Part shown: piece by piece, positions 43,301 to 51,051 of the stretch
How positions within the stretch are numbered: position 1 is the first letter of the stretch
How the letters are laid out: every line of letters begins with the position of its first letter
Assembly: GCF_011947265.1 (NCBI RefSeq)
Contig: NZ_JAATHD010000036.1
Span: 1-51,051, forward strand
DNA from: Paenibacillus sp. HB172176
GTDB taxonomy: Bacteria > Bacillota > Bacilli > Paenibacillales > Paenibacillaceae
Reading direction: 5' to 3'
Length of the DNA stretch: 51,051 nucleotides
Translations under genes and position numbers: made by a program
Notes under the pieces: generated by a model
Told to the model about the DNA's origin: nothing
Database searches by the model: none
The model's input: only the letters and a program-made list of their open reading frames with translations

Positions 43301-45145
43301 ATGTGCGGAATTACCGGCTGGATTGATTGGAACAGTGACCTGACCAAAGAAAGCGCGGATTTGGAACGAATGACCGAAACGCTTGCCCCGCGCGGACCGG
43401 ATGCCTCCGGCACCTGGATATCCGCGCATTGCGCGCTTGGCCACAGACGACTGTCGGTCATCGATCCCGAGAACGGCGCCCAACCGATGATTCGTTACAC
43501 AGGAGACGACCAATTCGTCATTGTCTACAATGGAGAGCTCTATAACGCGCCCGAGCTTCGGAGAGAGCTTGAAAGCAGGGGGCGCAGCTTTACGACGACC
43601 TGCGATACGGAAGTGCTGCTCGGTGCGTTTATGGAATGGGGAAGAGCCTGCGTCGAACGCTTCAATGGCATCTTCGCTTTCGCGATATGGGATGTTACCG
43701 CGCAGGAGCTGTTCCTCGCGCGCGATCGATTAGGCGTGAAGCCGTTATTCTACAGCCGAGCGGATGATTTGTTCCTGTTCGGCTCGGAGCCGAAATGTTT
43801 GCTGGAGCATCCCGCAATGAAGGCGGAGGTCGGCGCGGCGGGATTAGCCGAAATCTTCGTCATGGGTCCCGCCAGAACGCCGGGGCAGGGCGTATACAAA
43901 GGTCTTCTCGAGGTGCGTCCGGGACAATGCATGGTTGTCAATCAGGCCGGCGTGAAGATCATCACTTATTGGAAGCTGCGCAGCACGCCGCATGAGCAGA
44001 ATGTGGAGCAAACCGCGCAGCATGTGAAGGAGCTCTTGACAGACACCGTCGAGCGGCAGCTTGTGTCCGATGTGCCGGTCTGCACCTTGCTGTCCGGGGG
44101 GCTGGATTCCAGCGCGCTGACGACGCTGGCCGTTAATTATTACAATGCGGGCGGACAGGGCAACGTGCATACCTATTCCGTCGATTATCGCGATAATGAC
44201 AAAAACTTCAAAGCTCACGCCTTTCAGCCGAACAGCGACGCGCCATGGATCGAACGCATGACGAAGCATCTCGGCACGATTCATCACAGCATTCAATTCG
44301 ATACGCCTGAGCTCGTCGTCGCGCTTCGGGACGCTACTTTGGCGCGCGATCTCCCCGGCATGGCGGATGTGGACGCTTCGCTGCTCTTGTTTTGTCATGA
44401 AATCAAGAAAGGCGCTACCGTCGCCATATCCGGCGAGGCCGCCGATGAAATATTCGGAGGCTATCCCTGGTTCCATCGCGAGGACGCGCTCAGTGCGAAT
44501 ACATTCCCATGGTCGCTTGCCACGGCGATGAGGGCGGATTTGCTGGCGCCGGAAATCGCGGATTGGATTCAGCCGCAAGCTTATATCGCCGAGCGCTACG
44601 AAGATGCGGTCGCGGAGGTGCCGCAGCTGTCTTCGGAGGATGAGAATACGCGGAAAATGAGGCGCATGTCTTATTTGAACATTACGCGCTTCATGCCGAC
44701 TCTGCTCGATCGCAAGGACCGCATGAGCATGGCTGCGGGACTCGAGGTGCGGGTTCCGTTCTGCGACCATCGACTGGTCGAATATGTATGGAATATTCCT
44801 TGGGAGATCAAAGCCGCCGGCGATCGCGAGAAAGGCATACTTCGCAAGGCGCTGAAAGGCGTTCTTCCAGACGATGTGCTGACACGGAAGAAAAGTCCTT
44901 ATCCGAAGACGCATAACCCGAATTATCTCACGGCAGTCCGAAAACTTCTGCTTGACGTGCTTAACGAACCCAGTTCGCCGCTGCTTCCCCTCATTAATGT
45001 AAAAAAAGTGCGGGAGCTTGCCGAGGCGGATTCGGCGAATTCCAACATTCCGTGGTTCGGCCAATTGATGTCGGGACCGCAGCTGTTCGCCTATTTGTAT
45101 CAAGTTAATTTATGGCTCAGTCATTATAAGGTAGCGATTAAATAA
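43301..45145 (+). CDS. asnB: Glutamine-hydrolysing asparagine synthetase (AsnO-like)
   Basis: Makes asparagine from aspartate, ATP and glutamine. The start is the ATG at 43301, because class II glutamine amidotransferases need the cysteine directly after Met (CGITGW); the ATG at 43292 would bury it. Glutaminase residues RLSVID and NGELYN are seen, and the synthetase P-loop LLSGGLDSSAL lies in the second half. The length of 614 residues equals that of B. subtilis AsnO (YisO), which acts in sporulation, but AsnB cannot be excluded. Confidence 0.93.
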   Translation: MCGITGWIDWNSDLTKESADLERMTETLAPRGPDASGTWISAHCALGHRRLSVIDPENGAQPMIRYTGDDQFVIVYNGELYNAPELRRELESRGRSFTTTCDTEVLLGAFMEWGRACVERFNGIFAFAIWDVTAQELFLARDRLGVKPLFYSRADDLFLFGSEPKCLLEHPAMKAEVGAAGLAEIFVMGPARTPGQGVYKGLLEVRPGQCMVVNQAGVKIITYWKLRSTPHEQNVEQTAQHVKELLTDTVERQLVSDVPVCTLLSGGLDSSALTTLAVNYYNAGGQGNVHTYSVDYRDNDKNFKAHAFQPNSDAPWIERMTKHLGTIHHSIQFDTPELVVALRDATLARDLPGMADVDASLLLFCHEIKKGATVAISGEAADEIFGGYPWFHREDALSANTFPWSLATAMRADLLAPEIADWIQPQAYIAERYEDAVAEVPQLSSEDENTRKMRRMSYLNITRFMPTLLDRKDRMSMAAGLEVRVPFCDHRLVEYVWNIPWEIKAAGDREKGILRKALKGVLPDDVLTRKKSPYPKTHNPNYLTAVRKLLLDVLNEPSSPLLPLINVKKVRELAEADSANSNIPWFGQLMSGPQLFAYLYQVNLWLSHYKVAIK

Positions 45146-45239
45146 CACGGGATGAAGCTAATGCGACAGTTGAGGCGCAATGACATTCCAAAGGCGATAG
45201 TAGTGAGAGGCTTTGCAAGGAAGTAGGTTTTGAGGATGA

Positions 45240-45335
45240 GTGCTGGGCTGCGTGTTGGGATGTGTGCTGGGTTGCTCATTGAGATAGGTGTCGGGTTGCG
45301 TGCTTGGTCGCTCGTTGAGATGAGTGTCGGGTTGC
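45240..45335 (+). repeat. 12-bp tandem array, about eight units
   Basis: Successive 12-mers starting at 45240: GTGCTGGGCTGC, GTGTTGGGATGT, GTGCTGGGTTGC, TCATTGAGATAG, GTGTCGGGTTGC, GTGCTTGGTCGC, TCGTTGAGATGA, GTGTCGGGTTGC. A 36-bp higher-order unit is also visible (45274 and 45310 starts). In one frame it would read V-L-G-C repeats, but stops interrupt it, so it is not coding now. Confidence 0.85.
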
Positions 45336-45414
45336 GTGTTATAGAAGATGGGCCTTGTAAGTAAAAGCTTTATCGTCAGGGCTTCGCTTGGAATGAGGCC
45401 GTCATGCGCGCAGT

Positions 45415-45601
45415 TATACTGGAATTATTCCTTCTTATTCCGACCTTGCTGTTTGAATATGTTGATATACAGGAATTTCTCCAGTATATTTCTTAATCCT
45501 GCCCTCCCACAGCCGGAATCAGGTAAATATACGGGAACTTTTCCAGTTTAAACGTGAAAAATGGTTTTTTCGCGTCATTATACTGGAGGAATTCCAGTTC
45601 A
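45415..45601. repeat. Four copies of a ~23-bp palindrome of the form TATAC.GGA..TCCAGTATA
   Basis: Copies start at 45415, 45466, 45528 and 45579. The most complete is TATACAGGAATTTCTCCAGT, then ATA (45466-45488). The others are TATACTGGAATTATTCC, TATACGGGAACTTTTCCAGT and TATACTGGAGGAATTCCAGT. Start-to-start distances are 51, 62 and 51 bp. The form (GGA, A/T-rich centre, TCC, A/T ends) and spacing resemble the 194-380 repeats. Confidence 0.8.
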
Positions 45602-45630
45602 ACGACCATTATGCACGGGAGTGGACGGCT

Positions 45631-45766
45631 GCGAAGACGCGGCGAAGATGCCGCGAAGGCGACCCGGAGGGACAGCGAGGGCGACCCCCGATAGGACCGC
45701 GTTGGCGGCCCGAAGGTCCCGCTAGGGCGACCCAAAGGCGCCGCGAGGGCGCGGCGAAGGTTAGCC
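45631..45766 (+). repeat. GC-rich tandem array, six units of 22-24 bp
   Basis: Units start at 45631, 45653, 45675, 45699, 45721 and 45743, each about GCGAGGGCGACCCnAAGGnCC. Representative units are GCGAAGGCGACCCGGAGGGA(CA) and GCTAGGGCGACCCAAAGGCG(CC). Base composition is strikingly more GC-rich than the palindrome block just before it. The array ends 25 bp before the rdgB stop codon. Confidence 0.85.
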
Positions 45767-45791
45767 GCAACCGGCGCTCTTAGGCGGCCGC

Positions 45792-46454
45792 CTATTCCAC
45801 CGCGGTAATCAGCTTCACGAGCAGCGCTCTTATCGCTTCGCCGCGATGGCTGATTTCGTTCTTCTCCGATTTCGACAGCTCGGCCATGCCGAGCCCCAGC
45901 TGCGGCAGATAGAAAAAGGGATCATAACCGAAGCCTCCGTCGCCATGGGGCTTGTCCGTAATAACGCCGTCGACCGCGCCCTCGGCTTCAATAAATCGGC
46001 CCGCCCCCGGATCGTACAGCGCAAGCGCGCAGACAAACTGCGCCCGGCTCAGCATACGAGAGCCGTCCGCCAGCGCAGACTCATCCGGCAAAGCAGCGCC
46101 GCGGGCCTCCAGCTCCCGAAGCAGCTTCGCGTTATTGTCGCTGTCCGAAGCGCCTTCCCCCGCGAATCTCGCCGAATAGATGCCCGGCTCGCCGCCGAGA
46201 GCGGCAACGCATAGCCCCGAGTCATCCGCGAGCACCGGAACCCCAAGCAAGTCTCCCGCCGTCTTCGCTTTGATCCTGGCATTGGCCGCGAAGCTTTCTC
46301 CATCCTCAACGATATCTCCGATCTCCGGATATTCCCGAAGGCTCGTCACTTCCTTGCCAAGCTTCGCGAGAGCTTCCGCAAATTCCTTCACCTTGCCCTC
46401 ATTCTTCGTTGCGATAACGACAAGCCGCTGCTTTGCTAATAGATCGCTCGACAT
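45792..46454 (-). CDS. rdgB: RdgB/HAM1 non-canonical purine NTP pyrophosphatase
   Basis: Hydrolyses dITP, ITP and XTP to keep deaminated purines out of nucleic acids. The 220-residue protein has VIATKNEGKVKEF near residues 12-24, LADDSGLCVAALGGEPGIYSARFAG, and FGYDPFFYLP. It has an insertion-like segment (about 118-134) rich in Ala/Asp. It lies seven bases after rph, an order shared with B. subtilis (rph-ysnA). Confidence 0.95.
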   Translation of the reverse strand: MSSDLLAKQRLVVIATKNEGKVKEFAEALAKLGKEVTSLREYPEIGDIVEDGESFAANARIKAKTAGDLLGVPVLADDSGLCVAALGGEPGIYSARFAGEGASDSDNNAKLLRELEARGAALPDESALADGSRMLSRAQFVCALALYDPGAGRFIEAEGAVDGVITDKPHGDGGFGYDPFFYLPQLGLGMAELSKSEKNEISHRGEAIRALLVKLITAVE

Positions 46455-46461
46455 CTCTTCC

Positions 46462-47199
46462 TCAACCTCCTATTCGCGCGGACGCTTCTCCCAAAGCCGC
46501 CTTCTGCGCTTCAATTAATTCCGCAATGCCTTGCTCCGCAAGCTGCAGCAGCTCGTTCAGCTCCGTGCGCGAGAATGGAGCTTCCTCGCCGGTGCCTTGC
46601 ACCTCAACGAATTTGCCCTTGCCCGTCATGACGACGTTCATATCCACCTTGGCCTTCGAATCCTCTTCGTAATTCAGATCAAGAAGCGCCTTCTCCTGAA
46701 TGACGCCTACGCTCACCGATGCCAGGAAATCCGTAATCGGATACAGTCCGAAGTTAGCCGTCTTCGAAAGCTTGTGCACGGCAAGCGACAACGCGACGAA
46801 CGCGCCTGTAATGGAGGTCGTTCTCGTGCCTCCATCCGCTTGAATCACATCGCAATCAAGCGTAATCGTTCTCTCGCCCAGCGCTTGAAGATTCACGACG
46901 GAACGAAGCGCCCGTCCGATCAAACGCTGAATTTCCATCGTGCGCCCGGTGAGCTTCCCCCTGACAGCCTCGCGCTGATTGCGCGAATGCGTCGCCCGGG
47001 GCAGCATCGCGTATTCCGCGTTGATCCAGCCCTTGCCCTGCCCCTTCATGAACGGCGGCACTCGCTCCTCTACCGTCGCCGTGCATATGACCTTCGTGTC
47101 TCCTACCTCTATTAGAACCGAACCCTCCGCATGCTTATTTACATTCGTCGTTATTTTCACCTGGCGAACTTGATTCGGTTCCCGCTGATCTATTCTCAT
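46462..47199 (-). CDS. rph: Ribonuclease PH
   Basis: Phosphorolytic 3'-5' exoribonuclease trimming tRNA 3' ends. From the ATG at 47199 (GGAGGAATCGG upstream) it has 245 residues with the signature CDVIQADGGTRTTSITGAFVAL and RATHSRNQREAVRGKLTGR. The longer reading to 47280 lacks a ribosome-binding site. Confidence 0.96.
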   Translation of the reverse strand: MRIDQREPNQVRQVKITTNVNKHAEGSVLIEVGDTKVICTATVEERVPPFMKGQGKGWINAEYAMLPRATHSRNQREAVRGKLTGRTMEIQRLIGRALRSVVNLQALGERTITLDCDVIQADGGTRTTSITGAFVALSLAVHKLSKTANFGLYPITDFLASVSVGVIQEKALLDLNYEEDSKAKVDMNVVMTGKGKFVEVQGTGEEAPFSRTELNELLQLAEQGIAELIEAQKAALGEASARIGG

Positions 47200-47337
47200 T
47201 TCCCGATTCCTCCTGAACGTCTTCTTCTCTATTCCACGCAATCCCATCCATTCTATCACAAAAGAACGAACCAAGCTCATCGCTTGATTCGTCCCTCAGC
47301 TTCGATATTCAAAATTTCTTAAGGTCCCGTATCCAAA

Positions 47338-48387
47338 TTATGATTTCAGCGCATTCACATGATGCGGGCGTGAGACCGGAGCACTGTACGAGTTATCTTG
47401 GGTATCCACAATATTCGTCTCGCCGTTAATTTCAATCTGCACCGAGGTTGCCGAAGTATTATCGGTCAGAGAAAGCACGATAGCCTGAAGCATCTCCGAC
47501 GGCATTTTTTGTCCCGCCTCATAAGAATCGTCAGACAGATCGATGGTGACCACGCCGTCCTTCTCGTCGATGCTGTTCACGACTACATCCGGCATTATGA
47601 CACTCGTTAATTCCTTCTTGTTCAGCGGTCCGGCAATCAACTCCTCCATGGCGGCCAAGGCGCGCGAATCGGAGCGGGCGATAAGCCTGGTCACCGGTAC
47701 GTAATATTGATCGTCATCCATCGTTTGCGCCGAGAAATAGAGCGTGACCGGCGAAGAATTCGACATATTGACGCCGTCCGCTGTTTCAATGTTGATACCG
47801 ATCGCTCTTGTCAAATCCTCATCCATCGGATAGCCCGCTACCGGCATTTCGGTCAAATGTTCCCCGTCTACGGACAACTCGACCCCCGTAACGCCGTTCA
47901 TCGCCGTCAATGTCCACGTAATCGCCTCCACAATGGAGCGTTCGTCGTCCGAGCTGTAGTCGACGAAAGGACTTGAGAAATTGACCATTGCGATTCCATC
48001 CTGCGTTTCGTAAGAGAGAATTTGCGTCCCTTGCGGGATCATCGCTCTGAAATCATCAGGAAGCTCAGAAGCGTAGCTGCCGTTGTCCACCATCATCTCA
48101 AGCGCGAGCTGTCCGGGCTCTTCGCCGGTTTTAAGCGAAGCCGGGAGGGAGACCGGCGCAAGATAGCCGTTGCGATCCTGAAGGTAGACGGTGAGGCTCG
48201 ACACATCGCCTTGCGAATCAAGCGAGCCCGTCGAATCCCCGTCGATGCCGTCCGTTGTCTCCACCTGCGGCGGATCGATCGCTTTGCTTGTCTGCTGCGA
48301 GAACAATCCGCATCCAGCAGTCCATGCGGGCAGCAGCAGTAAGGAAGCGGCTAATGCGGTATGACGAATCCATCTTTTTTGAATCAT
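47338..48387 (-). CDS. gerM: GerM-like germination/sporulation lipoprotein
   Basis: Lipoprotein with two GerMN domains (about 50-180, VSSLTVYLQDRNGYLAPVSLP, and about 195-330, SPVTLYFSAQTMDDDQYYVPV). In B. subtilis GerM is a mother-cell protein needed for sporulation and germination, in the forespore-linked channel region. The start at 48387 (349 residues) has GGGGAGGAATT upstream. It has a signal peptide ending in a TAGC lipobox. The gerM-rph-rdgB order is that of B. subtilis. A weak SigE-like pair (ACATATT and TGTACAAA) lies in the upstream 100 bases. Confidence 0.92.
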   Translation of the reverse strand: MIQKRWIRHTALAASLLLLPAWTAGCGLFSQQTSKAIDPPQVETTDGIDGDSTGSLDSQGDVSSLTVYLQDRNGYLAPVSLPASLKTGEEPGQLALEMMVDNGSYASELPDDFRAMIPQGTQILSYETQDGIAMVNFSSPFVDYSSDDERSIVEAITWTLTAMNGVTGVELSVDGEHLTEMPVAGYPMDEDLTRAIGINIETADGVNMSNSSPVTLYFSAQTMDDDQYYVPVTRLIARSDSRALAAMEELIAGPLNKKELTSVIMPDVVVNSIDEKDGVVTIDLSDDSYEAGQKMPSEMLQAIVLSLTDNTSATSVQIEINGETNIVDTQDNSYSAPVSRPHHVNALKS

Positions 48388-48520
48388 GTGAATAATTCCT
48401 CCCCAATCTTGATTTAGCCTGGCGGCTTTGTACAACTCCTTATTTGTAGTAATATGTATACGAGCCCTTCCCTGTTTTAGACCAGTTTTGTCCATAAAAT
48501 CATGAGGGGGAACTAAAAAG

Positions 48521-49060
48521 ATGCGGGATACAAACAGGTACAGCTTAAACAGCAGCAAAGTAGCCGCCGCGACAGAGGAATGGCTGACGAAGCGCGGAGT
48601 CACAAAATTGGCGATTGCCGAGCTCGCCCATTTCCTTCAGAAGGATTATTTCCCCGGTCTTACGCCCGAGGATTGCATCGAGCATGTGGATGCCGTATTG
48701 TCCAAGCGCGAGGTTCAGAACGCGGTTCTGACCGGCATTCAGTTGGACTTGCTTGCAGAGGAAGGAAAGCTTATGGCGCCTCTGCAGGACATGATCAAGC
48801 ATGACGAAGGCTTGTATGGCTGCGATGAAATATTAGCCTTGTCCATTGTGAACGTATACGGAAGCATCGGCTTTACCAATTTCGGTTATATCGACAAGCT
48901 GAAGCCTGGCATACTGGTGCGCTTGAACAGCAAGGACAGCGGGGAGATTCACACCTTTCTCGATGACATCGTCGGAGCCATAGCGGCATCGGCGGCAAGC
49001 CGTATCGCGCATCGCAAGCAGGCCGAGCGCGAGAACAACACGACCCCTCCGCTCGACTAA
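48521..49060 (+). CDS. PgpA-family phosphatidylglycerophosphatase-like protein (YutG type)
   Basis: A 179-residue protein resembling the PgpA/YutG family of low-GC Gram-positives, which lacks the membrane helices of E. coli PgpA. Conserved blocks include the region around ALSIVNVYGSIGFTNFGYIDKLKPG and DDIVGAIAASAASR near the C-terminus, which match the family's acidic and DD(I/V)xAG sites. GAGGGGGAACT precedes the ATG. It is transcribed divergently from gerM. Enzymatic function is inferred from the family. Confidence 0.85.
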   Translation: MRDTNRYSLNSSKVAAATEEWLTKRGVTKLAIAELAHFLQKDYFPGLTPEDCIEHVDAVLSKREVQNAVLTGIQLDLLAEEGKLMAPLQDMIKHDEGLYGCDEILALSIVNVYGSIGFTNFGYIDKLKPGILVRLNSKDSGEIHTFLDDIVGAIAASAASRIAHRKQAERENNTTPPLD

Positions 49061-49076
49061 GGGTATCCTTCAACTA

Positions 49077-49132
49077 AAACAGCCTGCAGCGGCATGCCTC
49101 CTTATCGAAGCATACCGCCGCAGACTGTTTTC
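49077..49132. terminator. Bidirectional terminator between convergent pgpA-like and lipoprotein genes
   Basis: A long imperfect stem: AAACAG.CTGC.GCGG.ATGC pairs with GCAT.CCGC.GCAG.CTGTTT around ctccttatcgaa. Each strand ends in a T-rich stretch, so it can stop both convergent transcripts. Confidence 0.85.
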
Positions 49133-49155
49133 CAATTCAATCGCTTATTCCGCTA

Positions 49156-50898
49156 TCATTTCGCTTTATCGTACCACTCGTTTACTTCCTTCGTAATTTG
49201 CTCGCCGCCGGACTTCATCCAATTGCTGACCATTGTATCAAAGGAATCGAGCGGCTGCTGGCCGTAGATGATCTTGCTGAACGTCTCATTGAGCAGCTTG
49301 TTCAGCAGCTCGTTCTTGCTCTGCATCGTTTCGGTCAGAGGCCCCATATAATAGTTCTTCTTCCGAATATCCTTCTGATCGAGAACAATCTTCATTGCCA
49401 GGGAATTCTCCTTGGTGCGCGTATTGAATTCCTGCTTCTCGTAAGGCGTGACGGGAGCTTCGCCGCTCGACAGCTTCACATGCGTGTCGGCATAAAGCGT
49501 CGGAATTCGCGCACCTTCATACGTCAAGGCGTAATACAGCGGCGGCGCCGTCTGATCCTTCAAGCCTGGGAACAACTCCGGATATTTCGCGATATCGGCG
49601 GTCAGACTGCCGTCGGGCAGCAAGGCGTAATCGTAGCCCTCCGCGAAGCCGTTCTCGAACTCGCTTCCGGGCTGCGGATTCGCAGTATTTTCGAAGAACC
49701 AGTTATAATAATGCAAGATGGCTTCCGGATGCTCCGAGTTTTTATTGACGAAGATATAGCCGTTGGAAGGCGGATTGCCTCCTGCCGAGCCAATCGTTCC
49801 GTCGTCGCCGCTCGGAACGGGATACGGCATATAGCTTGCGCCGGGCACATTGTTCAGAAGATCCGGGAACGGCCAGGCCGGAAGCCAGTTCGGACCGAAC
49901 ATGATGCCCGCTTCTCCTTTGGTGAACAGCTCGGAGCCCGTCGACTCGTCATAGAGCGCAGAATCCTGCGAAATATAGCCTTTATCCATCCACTCCTTCA
50001 GCTTCGCCAGCGCTTCCTTAGCCGCCGGATCCACGGAACCGTGCTCAAGCTTGCCCTCCGCGTTCAAATTCCACTGTCCCGGCATGGTCCCGTACGCGCC
50101 GAACACGAAGCCGATATCCGTCATCCAATTGTTGAAGCCGTGCTTGAAGCCTGTCGCAAGCCCGATCGTATCCTTCTTCCCGTCGCCGTCCGGATCTTCG
50201 TTGACGAAAGCGTCCATGACCGCCTCCAGCTCGGAGAGCGTCTTCGGCGCCTGCATGTTCACTTTATCCAGCCAATCCTGACGAATCCACATGACTTGAT
50301 CGCCGTTGTATGCATAATCGAGAATCGGCAGAGCCATCTTGTCGCCGTCGCGCGTAATCGGCAGCCATATCGCGGGATCGAGAGCGAGTCCTTCTTTGTA
50401 GGTCTCGTTCGCATATTGATCCACCAGATCGCCGACAGGCATGAATTGACCGGAATCGATCAGCATATTAACCGTTTCCATATCTCCGCGATACACGACG
50501 ACATCGGGCATCTTCTCGCCAGAGGAGAGCATCAATCTCAGTTTCGTCTTATAGGCGTCATTCGTATTGGTGACTACCCAATCATACTTGATGTCGATGC
50601 CAAGACGCTCTTTGATCAATCTTGTGTGCACGTTGTCCTCGATGGATTCGCCCGACTTGAACACGGAACCGTTCTCGTTGAGTCCCCATACCGTCGTCAG
50701 CGTAATCGGCGCCGAGTATTTGCCATTCGCAAAGTCGCCTTCTTTGCCGGGATCGGCAGCTGCTGCATTCGCGTCATTTGAGCTCATCGGTGCACGGGTA
50801 ACGCTTGAAGCTTCATTTCCGTTGTTGTTTCCGCTTGAGCAGGCTGTTACTGAAGCGGCGACCGATGCAATCATGAATAATGATAGCCATTTTTTCAT
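49156..50898 (-). CDS. Extracellular solute-binding lipoprotein (LplA-type, carbohydrate ABC family)
   Basis: A 580-residue family 1 solute-binding protein. Signal peptide KKWLSLFMIASVAASVTAC with lipobox cysteine C20, then a Ser/Asn/Ala-rich linker and a two-lobe binding fold with DVVVYRGDM, a calcium-like NEDPDGDGKKDTIGLA loop (typical of LplA-like proteins), and WNLNAEGKL. The start is the ATG at 50898, because GGGGG is then six bases upstream; the ATG at 50904 abuts it. LplA-type proteins usually have permease genes next door; none lies downstream. Any permease genes would be upstream beyond the window edge. The ligand is unknown. Confidence 0.92.
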   Translation of the reverse strand: MKKWLSLFMIASVAASVTACSSGNNNGNEASSVTRAPMSSNDANAAAADPGKEGDFANGKYSAPITLTTVWGLNENGSVFKSGESIEDNVHTRLIKERLGIDIKYDWVVTNTNDAYKTKLRLMLSSGEKMPDVVVYRGDMETVNMLIDSGQFMPVGDLVDQYANETYKEGLALDPAIWLPITRDGDKMALPILDYAYNGDQVMWIRQDWLDKVNMQAPKTLSELEAVMDAFVNEDPDGDGKKDTIGLATGFKHGFNNWMTDIGFVFGAYGTMPGQWNLNAEGKLEHGSVDPAAKEALAKLKEWMDKGYISQDSALYDESTGSELFTKGEAGIMFGPNWLPAWPFPDLLNNVPGASYMPYPVPSGDDGTIGSAGGNPPSNGYIFVNKNSEHPEAILHYYNWFFENTANPQPGSEFENGFAEGYDYALLPDGSLTADIAKYPELFPGLKDQTAPPLYYALTYEGARIPTLYADTHVKLSSGEAPVTPYEKQEFNTRTKENSLAMKIVLDQKDIRKKNYYMGPLTETMQSKNELLNKLLNETFSKIIYGQQPLDSFDTMVSNWMKSGGEQITKEVNEWYDKAK

Positions 50899-51051
50899 CG
50901 TCATCCCCCATAAGTTATATTTTGTTAATATTAGCGATATTTAACTCATCGCCTTATCCCTGAATCCGTGATGCCTTCGTTGCGGTCTCTACTAGGATCT
51001 CCGAATTATGGAAAACGAGTTTTGAAATTTAGTCTATTCCGTCATTCACAT
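50899..51051. other. Right-edge region upstream of the lipoprotein gene
   Basis: I see no gene here. The AT-rich part (around 50920-50945) may hold the lipoprotein promoter, but I could not find a convincing -35/-10 pair. Confidence 0.4.

Larger units (their letters stand above)
45146..45791. other. Gene-free region with three repeat families
   Basis: No supported gene on either strand between asnB and rdgB. From left to right it holds a 12-bp G/T-rich tandem array (45240-45335), four short palindromes (45415-45601) and a GC-rich 22-24 bp tandem array (45631-45766), each listed separately. The two convergent flanking genes have no clear shared terminator in this gap. Confidence 0.75.

Noticed and set aside
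43844..45103. Minus-strand ORF of 419 codons opposite asnB
   Set aside because: Shadow frame; asnB has complete glutaminase and synthetase motifs.
45493..45735. Short minus-strand ORF across the GC-rich array
   Set aside because: Arises from the tandem repeat; no start signal and no protein-like sequence.
49198..50781. Plus-strand ORF of 527 codons opposite the solute-binding protein
   Set aside because: His/Arg-rich shadow frame; the minus strand has a full lipoprotein with signal peptide and family motifs.

Overview
This window looks like the housekeeping backbone of an endospore-forming Firmicute, most probably a Paenibacillaceae member (Paenibacillus/Cohnella type). The reasons are the Shine-Dalgarno-rich starts, an L27 with a cleavable N-terminus next to its Prp protease, many sporulation genes (spoIVFA/B, a SpoIIB-like protein, a SpoVID-like protein, gerM, lonB), a valS T-box, and a gene order close to the Bacillus subtilis folC-mreBCD-minCD-spoIVF-rplU and valS-hem-lon-clpX-tig blocks, with Paenibacillaceae-like differences (rodA after minCD, an RNase E/G gene, clpP beside clpX, ispG between clpX and lonB). 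Nearly every gene is on the minus strand. The exceptions are a tRNA-Arg, an asparagine synthetase and a PgpA-family gene.

Layout, left to right (minus-strand transcription runs right to left). 1-570: gene-free, with a set of repeats spaced 50 bp apart. 530-1690: rpmA, prp and rplU with an L21-type leader. 1700-1866: a mobile-looking palindromic repeat. 1974-5191: rng, spoIVFB and spoIVFA with a SigE-like promoter. 5284-12510: rodA, minD, minC, mreD, mreC, a second copy of the mobile repeat, mreB, radC, maf and a small membrane protein. 12505-19773: SpoIIB-like SPOR protein, murC, folC, and valS with its T-box. 19829-30055: SpoVID-like protein, then a haem/sirohaem operon (rluA, hemL, hemB, a cobA-hemD fusion, hemC, sirC, hemX, hemA) behind a PerR-like box. 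30138-31479: speD with a structured leader, and an unrecognised conserved-looking gene. 31698-41260: ysxC, lon, lonB, ispG, clpX, clpP and tig, a protein quality-control block. 41257-43114: YsoA-like TPR gene, tRNA-Arg, small P-loop kinase-like gene. 43301-45145: asnB/asnO-like gene. 45146-45791: gene-free, with three stacked repeat families. 45792-48387: rdgB, rph and gerM. 48521-50898: PgpA-family gene and an orphan-looking lipoprotein solute-binding protein.

How the genes work together: rod-shape and division-site genes (mreBCD, rodA, minCD, murC) sit beside genes for septum- or membrane-linked steps of sporulation. The hem block makes uroporphyrinogen III from glutamyl-tRNA and also holds the first two steps of the sirohaem branch. 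The lon/clp/tig block covers folding and ATP-dependent proteolysis, including a forespore-type LonB.

Most coding content is ordinary. The points worth a second look are non-coding: a nested-stem leader upstream of speD whose 3' strand could alternatively pair with the ribosome-binding site; two short-palindrome repeat families, both spaced about 50 bp, in the two gene-free gaps; a 166-167 bp palindromic MITE-like element at two operon junctions; a 12-bp tandem array and a 22-24 bp GC-rich array; and a YsoA-like gene whose coding frame seems to run upstream of its first canonical start to an ATC codon with a good Shine-Dalgarno sequence. All pairings and promoter matches were made by eye.
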